NCBI RefSeq assembly: GCF_900178005.1
Contig: NZ_FXBS01000004.1
Location: 372,001-436,000 of the forward strand
Direction of reading: 5' to 3'
Source of the DNA: Tuberibacillus sp. Marseille-P3662
GTDB taxonomy: Bacteria; Bacillota; Bacilli; Bacillales; Sporolactobacillaceae
Length of the DNA stretch: 64,000 bases
Part shown: positions 44,254 through 52,696 of the stretch, piece after piece
Position numbering within the stretch: position 1 is the first letter of the stretch
Layout of the letters: every line of letters begins with the position of its first letter
Notes under the pieces: model-generated
Database searches by the model: none
What the model saw: the letters and a program-made list of their open reading frames with translations, nothing else
What the model was told of the DNA's origin: nothing
Position numbers and translations under genes: made by a program

Positions 44254-45264
44254 TTAATGAGATGATTCTTCTTTTGCGAGATCCTTATAAGTACCAAGCA
44301 TATCATTGAGTAACTTGCCAAATCCTTCCGAATCCAGCCAACCTTCCCTTAAGTCCAGAAGGTTATTCTTTTCATACTCAAGGTAGCCTTCATCTTCCTG
44401 CGCTTCCTTTACAGCCTTCTGTATGGCTTTGACGACTTTATCAGGTGTCCCTTTTTTCACCATCAATCCTCTGCCCATACCTGCCGTTAAGTCCCATCCT
44501 TCTTCCACTGTTGTAGGAACATCTGGGTAATCTTCCAATCTTTCTTTAGCAAAAACGAGACTCACATCAATTTTTCCTTTTTTGATCTGTGAAATGTTCG
44601 GTCCAATCTCTTCTACTTGTGCATCAATATGTCCGCCTAACAAGGCCGCGTGCATTTCACCCGCATCTGAATAGGGAACGTAGTTAATATCAGCCCCTAT
44701 AGCATCTTCTAAAAATTTAACATTCGATGCGTACAATCCTGTTGATCCGCTTCCGCCAATTGAAATGTCTCCCGGATTGTCTTTAGCTGCCTGAACTAAC
44801 TTGTCAATATCCTGATACTTGCTGCCCCCTTTAACTTGAAGGGTCATAACATCATTTTGAACACGTGCGATCGGCTTAAATTCTGATAACTTATGTGAGG
44901 CTTTTCCATAGGCCAAATTAATCGGATATTGGGTTGTCATCGCCCAAAATGTATAGCCATCAGCCGGTTGCTTGCTGACGTAATCGGCTGCAATAGATCC
45001 AGATGCTCCTGGTTTATTAACAACATTAACGTTAACGCCTAGATTGTCACTGAGAGGCTTCGCAATGGCGCGACTAAAGCTATCCGTTCCACCTCCAGCA
45101 CCCCAACCCAGAACAATTGTGATATCCCTTTCAGGATAATCACCACTTGATTGACCGTTGTCATTACCCGAATTGTTACCCTCATTCGTTGTACTACTAC
45201 ATCCTTGCAAGACTAACCCGAATACTAATACCAATGTTAGGATGAAAAGACTGGCTTTTTTCAT
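44254..45264 (-). CDS. tctC: Tripartite tricarboxylate transporter, binding lipoprotein (TctC)
   Basis: 336 residues. Lipobox GLVLQGCSS then a Gly/Asn/Ser linker and the TctC (Bug) fold: DITIVLGWGAGGGTDSFSRAIA, NKPGASGSIAADYVSKQPADGYTF, GGSGSTGLYASNVKFL. It binds the transported carboxylate. The ATG at 45264 has AAAGGAGGAAAG before it; the frame stays open into the upstream gene but without a ribosome site. It follows the enoyl-CoA hydratase gene by 19 bp. Confidence 0.92.
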   Translation of the reverse strand: MKKASLFILTLVLVFGLVLQGCSSTTNEGNNSGNDNGQSSGDYPERDITIVLGWGAGGGTDSFSRAIAKPLSDNLGVNVNVVNKPGASGSIAADYVSKQPADGYTFWAMTTQYPINLAYGKASHKLSEFKPIARVQNDVMTLQVKGGSKYQDIDKLVQAAKDNPGDISIGGSGSTGLYASNVKFLEDAIGADINYVPYSDAGEMHAALLGGHIDAQVEEIGPNISQIKKGKIDVSLVFAKERLEDYPDVPTTVEEGWDLTAGMGRGLMVKKGTPDKVVKAIQKAVKEAQEDEGYLEYEKNNLLDLREGWLDSEGFGKLLNDMLGTYKDLAKEESSH

Positions 45265-45283
45265 GTTTCTTTCCTCCTTTAGC

Positions 45284-46069
45284 TTATGAATATTGGAAAT
45301 TTGGCTTCCGTTTCTCCAAAAATGATTTAACGCCTTCCTTGTAATCATCGGTTTCAAACGAATCAAGAACGAGATCCGCAATCTCATCAGTATCTTCCAC
45401 TTCACCCTCTAGTGCTTTATTGATAACAACCTTGGAGCCTCTCACAGCAAACTGGGCATTACGGCAGATCATATAAGCATATTCATAGGTTTTATCCTCG
45501 ATGTCATCCGGGCCATAAACACGGTCAATGAGCCCAATACTCAAGGCCTCATCAGCTTCCAGAAGACGGCCAGTATACAGAATATCCTTTGTTTTTGCCG
45601 GACCCACTAAGTCCATTAAATTTTTCGTGCCGGGAAGATTATAGACTAAACCCAATTTTGCCGGTGTGATACCGAACCGACCGTTAGTATCTGAGAAGCG
45701 GAAATCACAGGCAATGGAAATTTCGCATCCGCCCCCGACGCAATAACCCTGAACCATCGCGATCGTCGGCTTAGTTAATTGCTTAATGGCTTTTTCTGCT
45801 TCCAGGGTTGCCCTGTTATATTTGTCAGCTCCTTCTGCACTATAACGCAATGTCTTAAATTCACTGATATCGGCGCCTGCAGAAAAGGCGGTACGATCAA
45901 CGCCCCGAAAAATGACGACTTTGATATCAGGATCAACTCGACATTGTTCGACCAATTCAGAAATTTTAAGCCACATTTCATAGCTTAACGCATTCCTTTT
46001 TTCTGACCGATTAATATATATGGTAGCGACTTCATTACTTTTATCTAAAAAGACAATCTGATTGTCCAT
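45284..46069 (-). CDS. Enoyl-CoA hydratase/isomerase family protein
   Basis: 261 residues of the crotonase fold. FRGVDRTAFSAGADISEF (oxyanion-hole residues) and MVQGYCVGGGCEISIACDFRF are clear; the second catalytic Glu region reads KLGLVYNLPGTKNL, where a second acidic residue of classical hydratases is not evident, so a different crotonase reaction is possible. AAAGGAT precedes the ATG. It sits between the CoA-transferase and the Tct binding protein, implying the imported acid is activated to a CoA ester and then hydrated or isomerised. Confidence 0.87.
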   Translation of the reverse strand: MDNQIVFLDKSNEVATIYINRSEKRNALSYEMWLKISELVEQCRVDPDIKVVIFRGVDRTAFSAGADISEFKTLRYSAEGADKYNRATLEAEKAIKQLTKPTIAMVQGYCVGGGCEISIACDFRFSDTNGRFGITPAKLGLVYNLPGTKNLMDLVGPAKTKDILYTGRLLEADEALSIGLIDRVYGPDDIEDKTYEYAYMICRNAQFAVRGSKVVINKALEGEVEDTDEIADLVLDSFETDDYKEGVKSFLEKRKPNFQYS

Positions 46070-46086
46070 ATCCTTTCCCTCCGCTC

Positions 46087-47301
46087 TTAATTTAAAGTGT
46101 TGTCGAAAGTACTGTCAGTGACCACTTTTTGCTCCCGTAATTGTTCAAATTGTTCCTTTTCAATACCTAAAGAAGCTAACACTTCTTCGGTATGTTGACC
46201 AAGTGTCGGTGCAGGAGTACTGATTTTACCTGGTGTTTCGGAAAACTTGGATGGTATACCAATGGTCTTCATTTTACCCATCACAGGATGATCTAGCTCC
46301 TGAATCATATCCCGTTCATTATAATGCGGATCTTGGACAGCTTCCGCAAAATTATTAATTGGCCCCGCGGGAACACCTGCATCTTCGCATTTATCTAACC
46401 AATAAATTGAATCTTGGTTCACTAAGATCTGTTCTATGAGTGCTTCTAACGCTTCAACATTATGATGTCGATCGGTATTGGTTAAAAAGCGATCATCTTC
46501 AATCCACTGAGGTTGCTCAATGACGTGATGGCAAAACTTCTCCCAAGTTCTCTGGTTAGCACAACCTAGCATGATATAACCATCGTTTGTTTTAAGTGCC
46601 TGATATGGAGCTGAAACTCTATGCCGCCACCCAGTGGGTTCAGGAATGGTACCATTAGCGAAATAAGCGGCCGCTTCCCATGTGAACCATGGTAATCCTG
46701 ATTCGGCGAGTGAAACATCCACGAGTTGACCCTTTCCTGTCTTTGTCTTATGGATATAGGCTGCTAGAATTGAATAAACAGCCGTTATACCTGCACCAAT
46801 ATCATAAACAGCGATCCCTGATTTCTGCGGCCGTTTGCCTGGTTCCCCTGTCATACTCATGATGCCGCTCATCCCTTGTGCGACAAGGTCGAAGCCTCCC
46901 TTGTGCGAATAAGGACCCGTTTGCCCATAACCCGAAATGGAACAATAGATAATGCCAGGATTGATTTCTTTGACGGTGTCATAATCAATACCTAACGACT
47001 TCGTCACACCCGGACGATAGTTTTCAACAAAGACATCTGACTCTTTAATGAGTTGATAAAAGATGGCCTTCCCTTGATCATCTTTTAAATTAAGGCCGAC
47101 ACTCTTTTTATTGCGATTAATTTGAAAGAAGCACGTTGATTCTCCATTAACATAGGGACCCATTTGACGAGAATCATCGCCACCATTGATTTTTTCTATT
47201 TTTGTCACATCGGCTCCCATATCAGAAAGCACCATGGTACAATACGGACCTGCCATGATCTGTGAGGCGTCAAGAACACGAATACCTTCTAAAGCTAACA
47301 T
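46087..47301 (-). CDS. Class III (CaiB/BaiF) CoA-transferase
   Basis: 404 residues. N-terminal LEGIRVLDASQIMAGPYCTMVLSDMGADVTKIE, RNKKSVGLNLKDDQGK, and the catalytic Asp of class III transferases in GGFDLVAQGMSGIMSMTGEPG. It moves CoA between carboxylic acids. CGGAGGTG precedes the ATG, and a CcpA cre site lies 23 bp upstream. First gene of the Tct/CoA operon; candidates for the imported acid include dicarboxylates such as itaconate-, succinate- or malate-like compounds, not resolvable from sequence. Confidence 0.9.
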   Translation of the reverse strand: MLALEGIRVLDASQIMAGPYCTMVLSDMGADVTKIEKINGGDDSRQMGPYVNGESTCFFQINRNKKSVGLNLKDDQGKAIFYQLIKESDVFVENYRPGVTKSLGIDYDTVKEINPGIIYCSISGYGQTGPYSHKGGFDLVAQGMSGIMSMTGEPGKRPQKSGIAVYDIGAGITAVYSILAAYIHKTKTGKGQLVDVSLAESGLPWFTWEAAAYFANGTIPEPTGWRHRVSAPYQALKTNDGYIMLGCANQRTWEKFCHHVIEQPQWIEDDRFLTNTDRHHNVEALEALIEQILVNQDSIYWLDKCEDAGVPAGPINNFAEAVQDPHYNERDMIQELDHPVMGKMKTIGIPSKFSETPGKISTPAPTLGQHTEEVLASLGIEKEQFEQLREQKVVTDSTFDNTLN

Positions 47302-47323
47302 AGCTATGCACCTCCGGATATAT

Positions 47324-47338
47324 TTGTAAACGTTTTCA
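47324..47338. promoter_or_regulatory. CcpA cre site upstream of the CoA-transferase operon
   Basis: TTGTAAACGTTTTCA matches WTGNAANCGNWNNCW throughout, 23 bp before the start codon. Confidence 0.82.
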
Positions 47339-47558
47339 AAATAAGCATTTTAAGGTTCTATGATAGGATCGATAAAGTCTTAATACAGCAAAATATTAGG
47401 ATTAAAAGACAGATTGTGTTATTCTTTTACAAAGGGTGTTCACTGAGTTCCCGCAAACTCACAGTTTACAACCCATTTTTTCTGATGTTAGAAGGTCTTT
47501 TCCTCAGGCCTTCTACTTTTCTTACATTTCAAATCACGCTTGGCACCGATCCGAGCTG

Positions 47559-48212
47559 TCAACTTTTTTCGAACACGCCGCTTCCACGATTTTGGTCATT
47601 CTTTAAATGACATTCAATCGCTTCTACTGCTCTGCTCACATCTCTTTCTTTAACAGCTTCAAATATTTCTCTATGTTCTTGATTAATATTTAAATTGTGT
47701 TCTCTATACTTAAGAATATTAGCCCGATATATTAACAGTAGGGAACGGACTTGCTCTAACAATTGAATGAGCCTTCTGTTAGAACATGAGTGAATCAAAA
47801 TTTCATGGAACCGAGTGTTATACTTTAATATATCCAGATGTTTCCCTGAATCAACTAACTGTTCAGCCTTATTGACGACTTCCTCGGCCTCAGCGACCTT
47901 CTCCTCTTCAATCTCATTGACAACTAATTGAATAATCTGTCTTTCCAAAATTAGCCGACAGTGACATAACTCTTCATAATCTTTTCGATCCAATTGAACA
48001 ACCGATGTCCCCGATTGATCTTGTATAAGCAGCCCCTCGTTTTGAAGTTGACGGAGCGCCTCTCTGAGAGGTGTGCGACTGATTTGATACGCCTCAGCCA
48101 ATTTCGTTACAACAACCTTAGATCCCGGACTGATTTCACCAGTAAGAATGGTTTGTTTAATTTTTTCATACGCTTGTTGATATAATGGCTGTGACACAGA
48201 CAGTTCGCTCAT
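47559..48212 (-). CDS. GntR-family regulator, FCD (FadR) subfamily
   Basis: 217 residues. N-terminal winged HTH with YEKIKQTILTGEISPGSKVVVTKLAEAYQISRTPLREALRQLQNEGLL, and an all-helical FCD domain with the metal-binding His pattern (FHEILIHSCSNRRL, EHREIFEAV, AIECHLKN). It probably controls the adjacent CoA-transferase/Tct operon in response to the carboxylate. AAAGGAGGG precedes the ATG; a 22-bp perfect palindrome upstream is the likely autoregulatory site. Confidence 0.9.
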   Translation of the reverse strand: MSELSVSQPLYQQAYEKIKQTILTGEISPGSKVVVTKLAEAYQISRTPLREALRQLQNEGLLIQDQSGTSVVQLDRKDYEELCHCRLILERQIIQLVVNEIEEEKVAEAEEVVNKAEQLVDSGKHLDILKYNTRFHEILIHSCSNRRLIQLLEQVRSLLLIYRANILKYREHNLNINQEHREIFEAVKERDVSRAVEAIECHLKNDQNRGSGVFEKS

Positions 48213-48238
48213 CTTCTACCCTCCTTTCAATTGCATGC

Positions 48239-48260
48239 TGCATCCTGGATCCAGGATGCA
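48239..48260. promoter_or_regulatory. 22-bp perfect palindrome upstream of gntR
   Basis: TGCATCCTGGATCCAGGATGCA is fully self-complementary and lies 26 bp upstream of the GntR start. No second copy was found before the CoA-transferase operon. Confidence 0.72.
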
Positions 48261-48417
48261 ATTTAAATAATAATTTATTTTCTGACTTCAGTCAACAGTA
48301 TCATTGCAATTAAATGATGAATTTTTTTATTATTCAAAAACAACATCCCCTTGATGCCCGCCACGACGGACTTGATCAAAGGGATGTCCTAAGGTATTAA
48401 AAATGAGTTGACCGACC

Positions 48418-49170
48418 TTAATGACCGATGACGATCCTTAAAACGTTGGGATGCGTATCAAACGTTTTCGTTCCAGCTCCATAACCAATGTGATCTGTCG
48501 TTATTGACGGAAACGGACCATATTGATCAACAAGAACAGAAATCATCGCAGCTCCCGTTGGCGTTGTTAACTCAGCACAGACGTCTTTCGATTGAAGGGG
48601 AATTCCCTTCAAAATTTCCAACGTAGCCGGGGCCGGTACCGGGTATATACCATGGTCAATATGGACGCTGCCATACCCCGGTGGTATAGATGACGACATG
48701 ATATAATCCGGTTGAATTTGACTGATTAACAGGGCCGTTCCAACAATATCGATGATAGAATCAATGCTGCCAACTTCGTGGAAATGAACATTTTCAAGCG
48801 GTATACCATGTATTTTACCTTCGGCTTCACCAATAACTTTGAACATAGCGAGAGCCAATTGTTGACTCGTCTCATCAAAATCAGCGTGATGGATCATGTC
48901 AACAATATCGCTATAATGTCTATGATGGTGCCTATGATGATGGTGACCATGATGGTGGGAGTCATGGGATTCACTCAATATGACATCGAATGTCGTACTC
49001 GTGATGCCATTCTTATTCACCGTTTGCCAGGATAACTCATATTCATCCTGGATCGCGAGTTTCTTCAATTCATCTGCCATCTTATATGGATCGGCCCCAG
49101 CATCAATCAAAGCACCAATCGTCATGTCTCCACTGATGCCAGAAAAACAATCAAAGTAGAGCGTCTTCAT
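48418..49170 (-). CDS. larC1: LarC N-terminal half (LarC1), nickel-pincer cofactor biosynthesis
   Basis: 250 residues ending exactly where the N-terminal domain of full LarC ends. MKTLYFDCFSGISGDMTIGALIDAGADP, a His-rich nickel-binding stretch near residues 70-85 (HHHGHHHHRHHH), and FHEVGSIDSIIDIVGTALL. LarC is the CTP-dependent nickel insertase that completes the nickel-pincer nucleotide. The second half is a separate gene at 52697-53179, more than 3.5 kb away. The start overlaps LarB by 4 bp (ATGA), so it is coupled to LarB. Confidence 0.92.
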   Translation of the reverse strand: MKTLYFDCFSGISGDMTIGALIDAGADPYKMADELKKLAIQDEYELSWQTVNKNGITSTTFDVILSESHDSHHHGHHHHRHHHRHYSDIVDMIHHADFDETSQQLALAMFKVIGEAEGKIHGIPLENVHFHEVGSIDSIIDIVGTALLISQIQPDYIMSSSIPPGYGSVHIDHGIYPVPAPATLEILKGIPLQSKDVCAELTTPTGAAMISVLVDQYGPFPSITTDHIGYGAGTKTFDTHPNVLRIVIGH

Positions 49171-49946
49171 ATGGATCGTCCCTCCCTCTGTGTTTCGGAT
49201 AACATACGATTAACTAAAGCAGCATTATAGCCGCCACCAAAACCATTATCGATATTCAACACACTAATGCCAGGGGCACATGCATTAAGCATCGAAAGCA
49301 AGGACGATACCCCATTAAAATGAGCGCCATATCCGACACTAGTCGGAACAGCAAAAACGGGATGTGAGACCAGACCGCCGACGACACTCGGGAGGGCACC
49401 TTCCATCCCCGCAACAACCACGGTCGCATGTCCTTGACGGATCGTATCAATTTGATCAATTAACCGGTGAAGACCTGATACCCCGACATCATAAAACCGT
49501 TTGACATTGACCCCCATCGCTTCGGCTGTTACCGCAGCCTCCTCGGCCACAGGAAGATCAGAAGTCCCGGCACAAAGAATAGAAATGCTTCCTTGTCGAT
49601 CTTTGTCCAAACTAGCATTAGATTTGTGCTGAACAAGTGTCCGGGCTGTCGAATGATGTTCGAGCTCTGGGTAATGGTCTAAAACAGATTTCGCTTTATC
49701 ATCGCTAACACGTGTCACCAAAATGGGCTCACCCATCTCTCCAAGGGATTGAATAATTTGGGTGATTTGTTCAGCCGTTTTTCCCTCACCAAACACAACC
49801 TCAGGAAAACCCTGACGTTTGCTTCGATGAATATCTAATTTCGCAAAGCCGAGATCCTCATAAGTTTTCAATTCCTTTTTAGCTTGATCTGGAGTCATTG
49901 TTCCTTCCTTAACATCATTCAAAATGTTATCAATCATGTTATCCAT
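49167..49946 (-). CDS. larB: LarB, nicotinic acid adenine dinucleotide carboxylase/hydrolase
   Basis: 259 residues with a PurE-like C-terminal domain: ILCAGTSDLPVAEEAAVTAEAMG, VVVAGMEGALPSVVGGL and SVGYGAHFNGVSSLLSMLNACAPGISVLNIDNGFGGG. It carboxylates the pyridinium C5 of NaAD and cleaves the pyrophosphate, the first step in nickel-pincer nucleotide synthesis. AGGTGATTGC precedes the ATG. Coupled to larC1 downstream; upstream lies a repeat and then the nickel transporter. Confidence 0.93.
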   Translation of the reverse strand: MDNMIDNILNDVKEGTMTPDQAKKELKTYEDLGFAKLDIHRSKRQGFPEVVFGEGKTAEQITQIIQSLGEMGEPILVTRVSDDKAKSVLDHYPELEHHSTARTLVQHKSNASLDKDRQGSISILCAGTSDLPVAEEAAVTAEAMGVNVKRFYDVGVSGLHRLIDQIDTIRQGHATVVVAGMEGALPSVVGGLVSHPVFAVPTSVGYGAHFNGVSSLLSMLNACAPGISVLNIDNGFGGGYNAALVNRMLSETQREGRSI

Positions 49947-50066
49947 GCAATCACCTAAATTTTAGTAGATTAAAAAGCAAGTCACTTGTCGCTTAAGTAC
50001 GATGTATAAAAGACCTTTTCTGAAAGATTGTTGTTTGATTTATGAAAGCTATAGCACCAAAAATCG

Positions 50067-50193
50067 CTGATTGGAGCGGAAGGTGCGAGACTCCTGCGGG
50101 AACAGCGGGACAGGTGAGACCCCACAGGCGCAGAGCGCCGCAGAGGCTCACCGCCCGCCCCGCGGAAAGCGAGCATCCTGGAGCGGAAATCAA
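50067..50193 (+). repeat. Dispersed repeat family 1, copy F
   Basis: CTGATTGGAGCGGAAGG...GAGACTCCTGCGGGAA...GTGAGACCCCACAGG...GCCCCGCGGAAAGCGAGCATCC...GGAGCGGAAATCAA. A compact 127-bp version and the best reference copy. It lies between larB and the nickel transporter gene. Small open frames on both strands here are artefacts of it. Confidence 0.9.
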
Positions 50194-50234
50194 CCCCTCC
50201 TCTCAAATAACCACAAAGTTTATAAAAAGTGCCA

Positions 50235-50852
50235 TTAAATAAAAGATGATGTCATGTAGAACACCCCGAAACTAACCCCTAAAACACCGGTCAGTTGAAC
50301 GAGTCTCCGGTTCAGCGTCCTATACTTTGATAAAACAAAGGGTAAGCTTATGATCATCGTGAATAGCACCATTCCTGTCGCGGTTCCCAACCCAAAAATC
50401 AATAGATATACGACAGCCATGGGCAAGCTATCCACCGTTGATGCTGTCAATAAGATCATGGCGCCACTTCCCGCTAGACCATGAATAATACCAATAATCA
50501 GGGACTTGAATTTAGAAGAAGCATTCACCGTTGCTTCATGATGATTTGAAGGCTTCCCTTTCTTTGCAATTACAGAAACTCCTAAAAATACAATCATCAC
50601 ACCCACTAAAAACTCTAACCACTGAGCAACAGCTTCAGGGATGGTTGTCTTTAATAAAATAAAAAGAATGGAAACAACAAAAATCGTGGCCGTATGGCCG
50701 ATCCCCCAAAATAAACCCGCTAGAGAAGCGTTAAAGATGTTCTTGCTTCTACTAGCGATCGTTGTTACAGCAATCACATGATCAGGTTCGATAGCATGCT
50801 TAAGACCTAAGAAAAATCCAAATGCTAAGACAGTAATAAAACCTATATCCAA
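50235..50852 (-). CDS. Nickel/cobalt transporter-like membrane protein (HoxN/UreH-like)
   Basis: 205 residues with six helices. The signature HAIEPDHVIAV in helix 1 (the H-x4-D-H metal motif of NiCoT/UreH proteins) and GHTATIFVVS are seen, with a His-containing loop GKPSNHHEAT. It supplies nickel for the LarC step. It begins with TTG at 50852, with GGGAGTGAT upstream and no nearby ATG. Located inside the Lar operon between LarC2 and LarB, which supports the nickel role. Confidence 0.85.
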   Translation of the reverse strand: MDIGFITVLAFGFFLGLKHAIEPDHVIAVTTIASRSKNIFNASLAGLFWGIGHTATIFVVSILFILLKTTIPEAVAQWLEFLVGVMIVFLGVSVIAKKGKPSNHHEATVNASSKFKSLIIGIIHGLAGSGAMILLTASTVDSLPMAVVYLLIFGLGTATGMVLFTMIISLPFVLSKYRTLNRRLVQLTGVLGVSFGVFYMTSSFI

Positions 50853-51150
50853 TTAAATCACTCCCTCTTTAAATTAAGGTTTTCTTAGAATTTCGCCGTT
50901 TTTCTCCATATTTCTTTTTGATCAATCAAAGTCCACGGTTGTTTTTAGTCCTATTATTTCCTACTAATGATATATATGGAACTCAGGCATGAGACTGAAT
51001 AAACCTTAATGGCAAAATACCATTAAATGGATAATCTAGATTTATGATCGCACCTTGGATCTCCACTTTTTACATGGCGGTGGACCCTCCCATGTCTCTC
51101 GGCGTCTATGCGCGCAAATTCCTTCGTTCGACCTAACCATGGTGGATGCC
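50853..51150. other. Gap between the nickel transporter and the IS110 element
   Basis: AT-rich near the transporter start. A small hairpin TAATGG...CCATTA is at about 51009-51027. No riboswitch was recognised and no gene is supported. The right part (from about 51040) is GC-richer and may belong to the insertion sequence. Confidence 0.5.
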
Positions 51151-52678
51151 GGAAATGCTCCCTTGGCGGGTCTATGCCCTAATGGATGAAATAACGACCG
51201 GCTTCTCCGTGCTTCAATTGTCAAAAGATGTTTCAAAACGATGTCTGTACGTCTTGTTAAGCGACTTCCTGTAATGTCGAAATCATTGGGATATCACGAA
51301 GCATGCGTTCTTCACTGAACGTACACTTTCGTGTACCTAATACATAAAAGATTTTGATGAGTTTTCTGCTTAGCGCAATAAACGATTGTTTGCCTGTTAG
51401 CGGATTATTGGGCCGATGTCGATAGTAATAATGAAGCTGCTTGAAACCTTCATTGTGTAACGATAATGGGCGTGCCACTTGATACAATAAACTTCGCAGT
51501 CTTCTCCGGCCCCGTTTGGTGATGGTCGTTTGACCTTTGAATAATCCTGATTGATTCATCTTTAGATTGAGTCCCGCTAATTTGATAACTTGGCGTGGAT
51601 CCCGATAGTTCGATAAATCACCAACTTCAGCGAAAAAGCCAGCCACGGTCATGGCACTTACGCCTTTAATCGCCATCATTTGATCGGACCCCGGAACGTG
51701 AAGAATGATTTCTTCGAGTTGTGCTTCAAGAGCGATTAGACGTTCTTCAAGAGCCTTATACTGGTCAATCAAATAACGAATTTCCTGACGTGCCATGCGT
51801 AATCCCACTGTGAGGCCAACACTGTCATCAGCTGCCTGTTTTAGGGCCTGTATGCGTTTGATACCCACACCGCGTTTGGCAGCCTCTTTGACTTCCAGAA
51901 GCAAATCTTCTTCCGAAGTTTTACGGATATCTTCTGGCATATAGCCTCTTTCCAATAGATGAAGGGCAGCCTTCCCGGACCAGTCCTTAAAGACATCAAG
52001 AAACTCTGGAAAGTATCGATCAAGCGCATTATGCATTTGGGCTTTGATCGAGGACATATCTTCCTGGATGATATCATAGAGTTTCATGCCTTCCCGTAAT
52101 TCAGCGTACACATCCTCCGGTAATGTAGGTTCATGATAACGGCCATCACGCACGACCTGGGCGATGACTTTGGCATCTTTTGTATCGTTTTTCGTTGGTG
52201 AGTCATCATCCAATTCCTTGGATCGCTTGACCTTCATCGGATTGACGACAACCACTTGAAACGCCTGGCCTTTCAAGTGATAGGCTAAATTCAGCCAGTA
52301 ATGGCCCGTTGGTTCCATCCCAACGATGATGTTGGAGCGCGCGTATTTTTCGGACAAGTTCTCAGCCCATTCGATAAGATTTGAGAATCCCTGCAGCGAA
52401 TTGGTGAATACCAGCCGTTTGACAAGATCTCGACCACGATCATCTATCGCACGGGCCACGTGTTTGCGTTTCGCCACATCAACCCCGATAATTAATGTTT
52501 GTTCGTTGATTTGCGCTAATCGATTATTTTGTGTAAAATCCATTGTAGAAGTCCTCCTTCGGTACTCAATTCGAGGTCATGCATGACACTCTCTATCGTA
52601 CCAAGGGGACTTTTTTTATGCACTTTTCATTTTCGTTGAGTTCCCTTCAAATTTTCTTCCTTACAGGAATGCTCCCTT
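51151..52678 (-). mobile_element. IS110-family insertion sequence (ends tentative)
   Basis: The transposase gene is flanked by about 105 and 135 bp without genes. Short direct similarity GGAAATGCTCCCTT (51151-51164) and GGAATGCTCCCTT (52666-52678) may mark the junctions, giving a length of about 1.5 kb, right for IS110. IS110 elements lack classical inverted ends, so the edges are uncertain. It lies between larC2 and the nickel transporter, within the Lar operon. Confidence 0.6.
51257..52543 (-). CDS. IS110-family transposase
   Basis: 428 residues. The N-terminal DEDD RuvC-like domain has VDVAKRKH (D22), GMEPTGHYW (E77) and KNDTKDAK (D120, D123). The C-terminal transposase-20 domain has MAIKGVSAMTVAGFFAEVGDLSNY and MNQSGLFKGQTTITKRG with the serine that attacks DNA. 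These enzymes are guided by a bridge RNA from the element's own non-coding end. AAGGAGGACTTCTACA precedes the ATG. The gene looks intact. Confidence 0.93.
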   Translation of the reverse strand: MDFTQNNRLAQINEQTLIIGVDVAKRKHVARAIDDRGRDLVKRLVFTNSLQGFSNLIEWAENLSEKYARSNIIVGMEPTGHYWLNLAYHLKGQAFQVVVVNPMKVKRSKELDDDSPTKNDTKDAKVIAQVVRDGRYHEPTLPEDVYAELREGMKLYDIIQEDMSSIKAQMHNALDRYFPEFLDVFKDWSGKAALHLLERGYMPEDIRKTSEEDLLLEVKEAAKRGVGIKRIQALKQAADDSVGLTVGLRMARQEIRYLIDQYKALEERLIALEAQLEEIILHVPGSDQMMAIKGVSAMTVAGFFAEVGDLSNYRDPRQVIKLAGLNLKMNQSGLFKGQTTITKRGRRRLRSLLYQVARPLSLHNEGFKQLHYYYRHRPNNPLTGKQSFIALSRKLIKIFYVLGTRKCTFSEERMLRDIPMISTLQEVA

Positions 52679-52696
52679 AGTTAACAAAATCAATAT

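Noticed and set aside
47354-47370. GTTCTATGATAGGATC-like sequence resembling the IclR palindrome upstream of the CoA-transferase
   Set aside because: Only the left half matches; the right arm is not complementary.
49982-50242. Short frames on both strands between larB and the nickel transporter
   Set aside because: They fall in repeat copy F and resemble the artefact peptides of the other copies.
50853-51040. NiCo or cobalamin riboswitch before the nickel transporter
   Set aside because: No conserved core or box was recognised; only a small 6-bp hairpin is visible.
51042-51236. 64-codon minus-strand frame downstream of the IS110 transposase
   Set aside because: No ribosome site, odd composition; more likely non-coding end of the insertion sequence.
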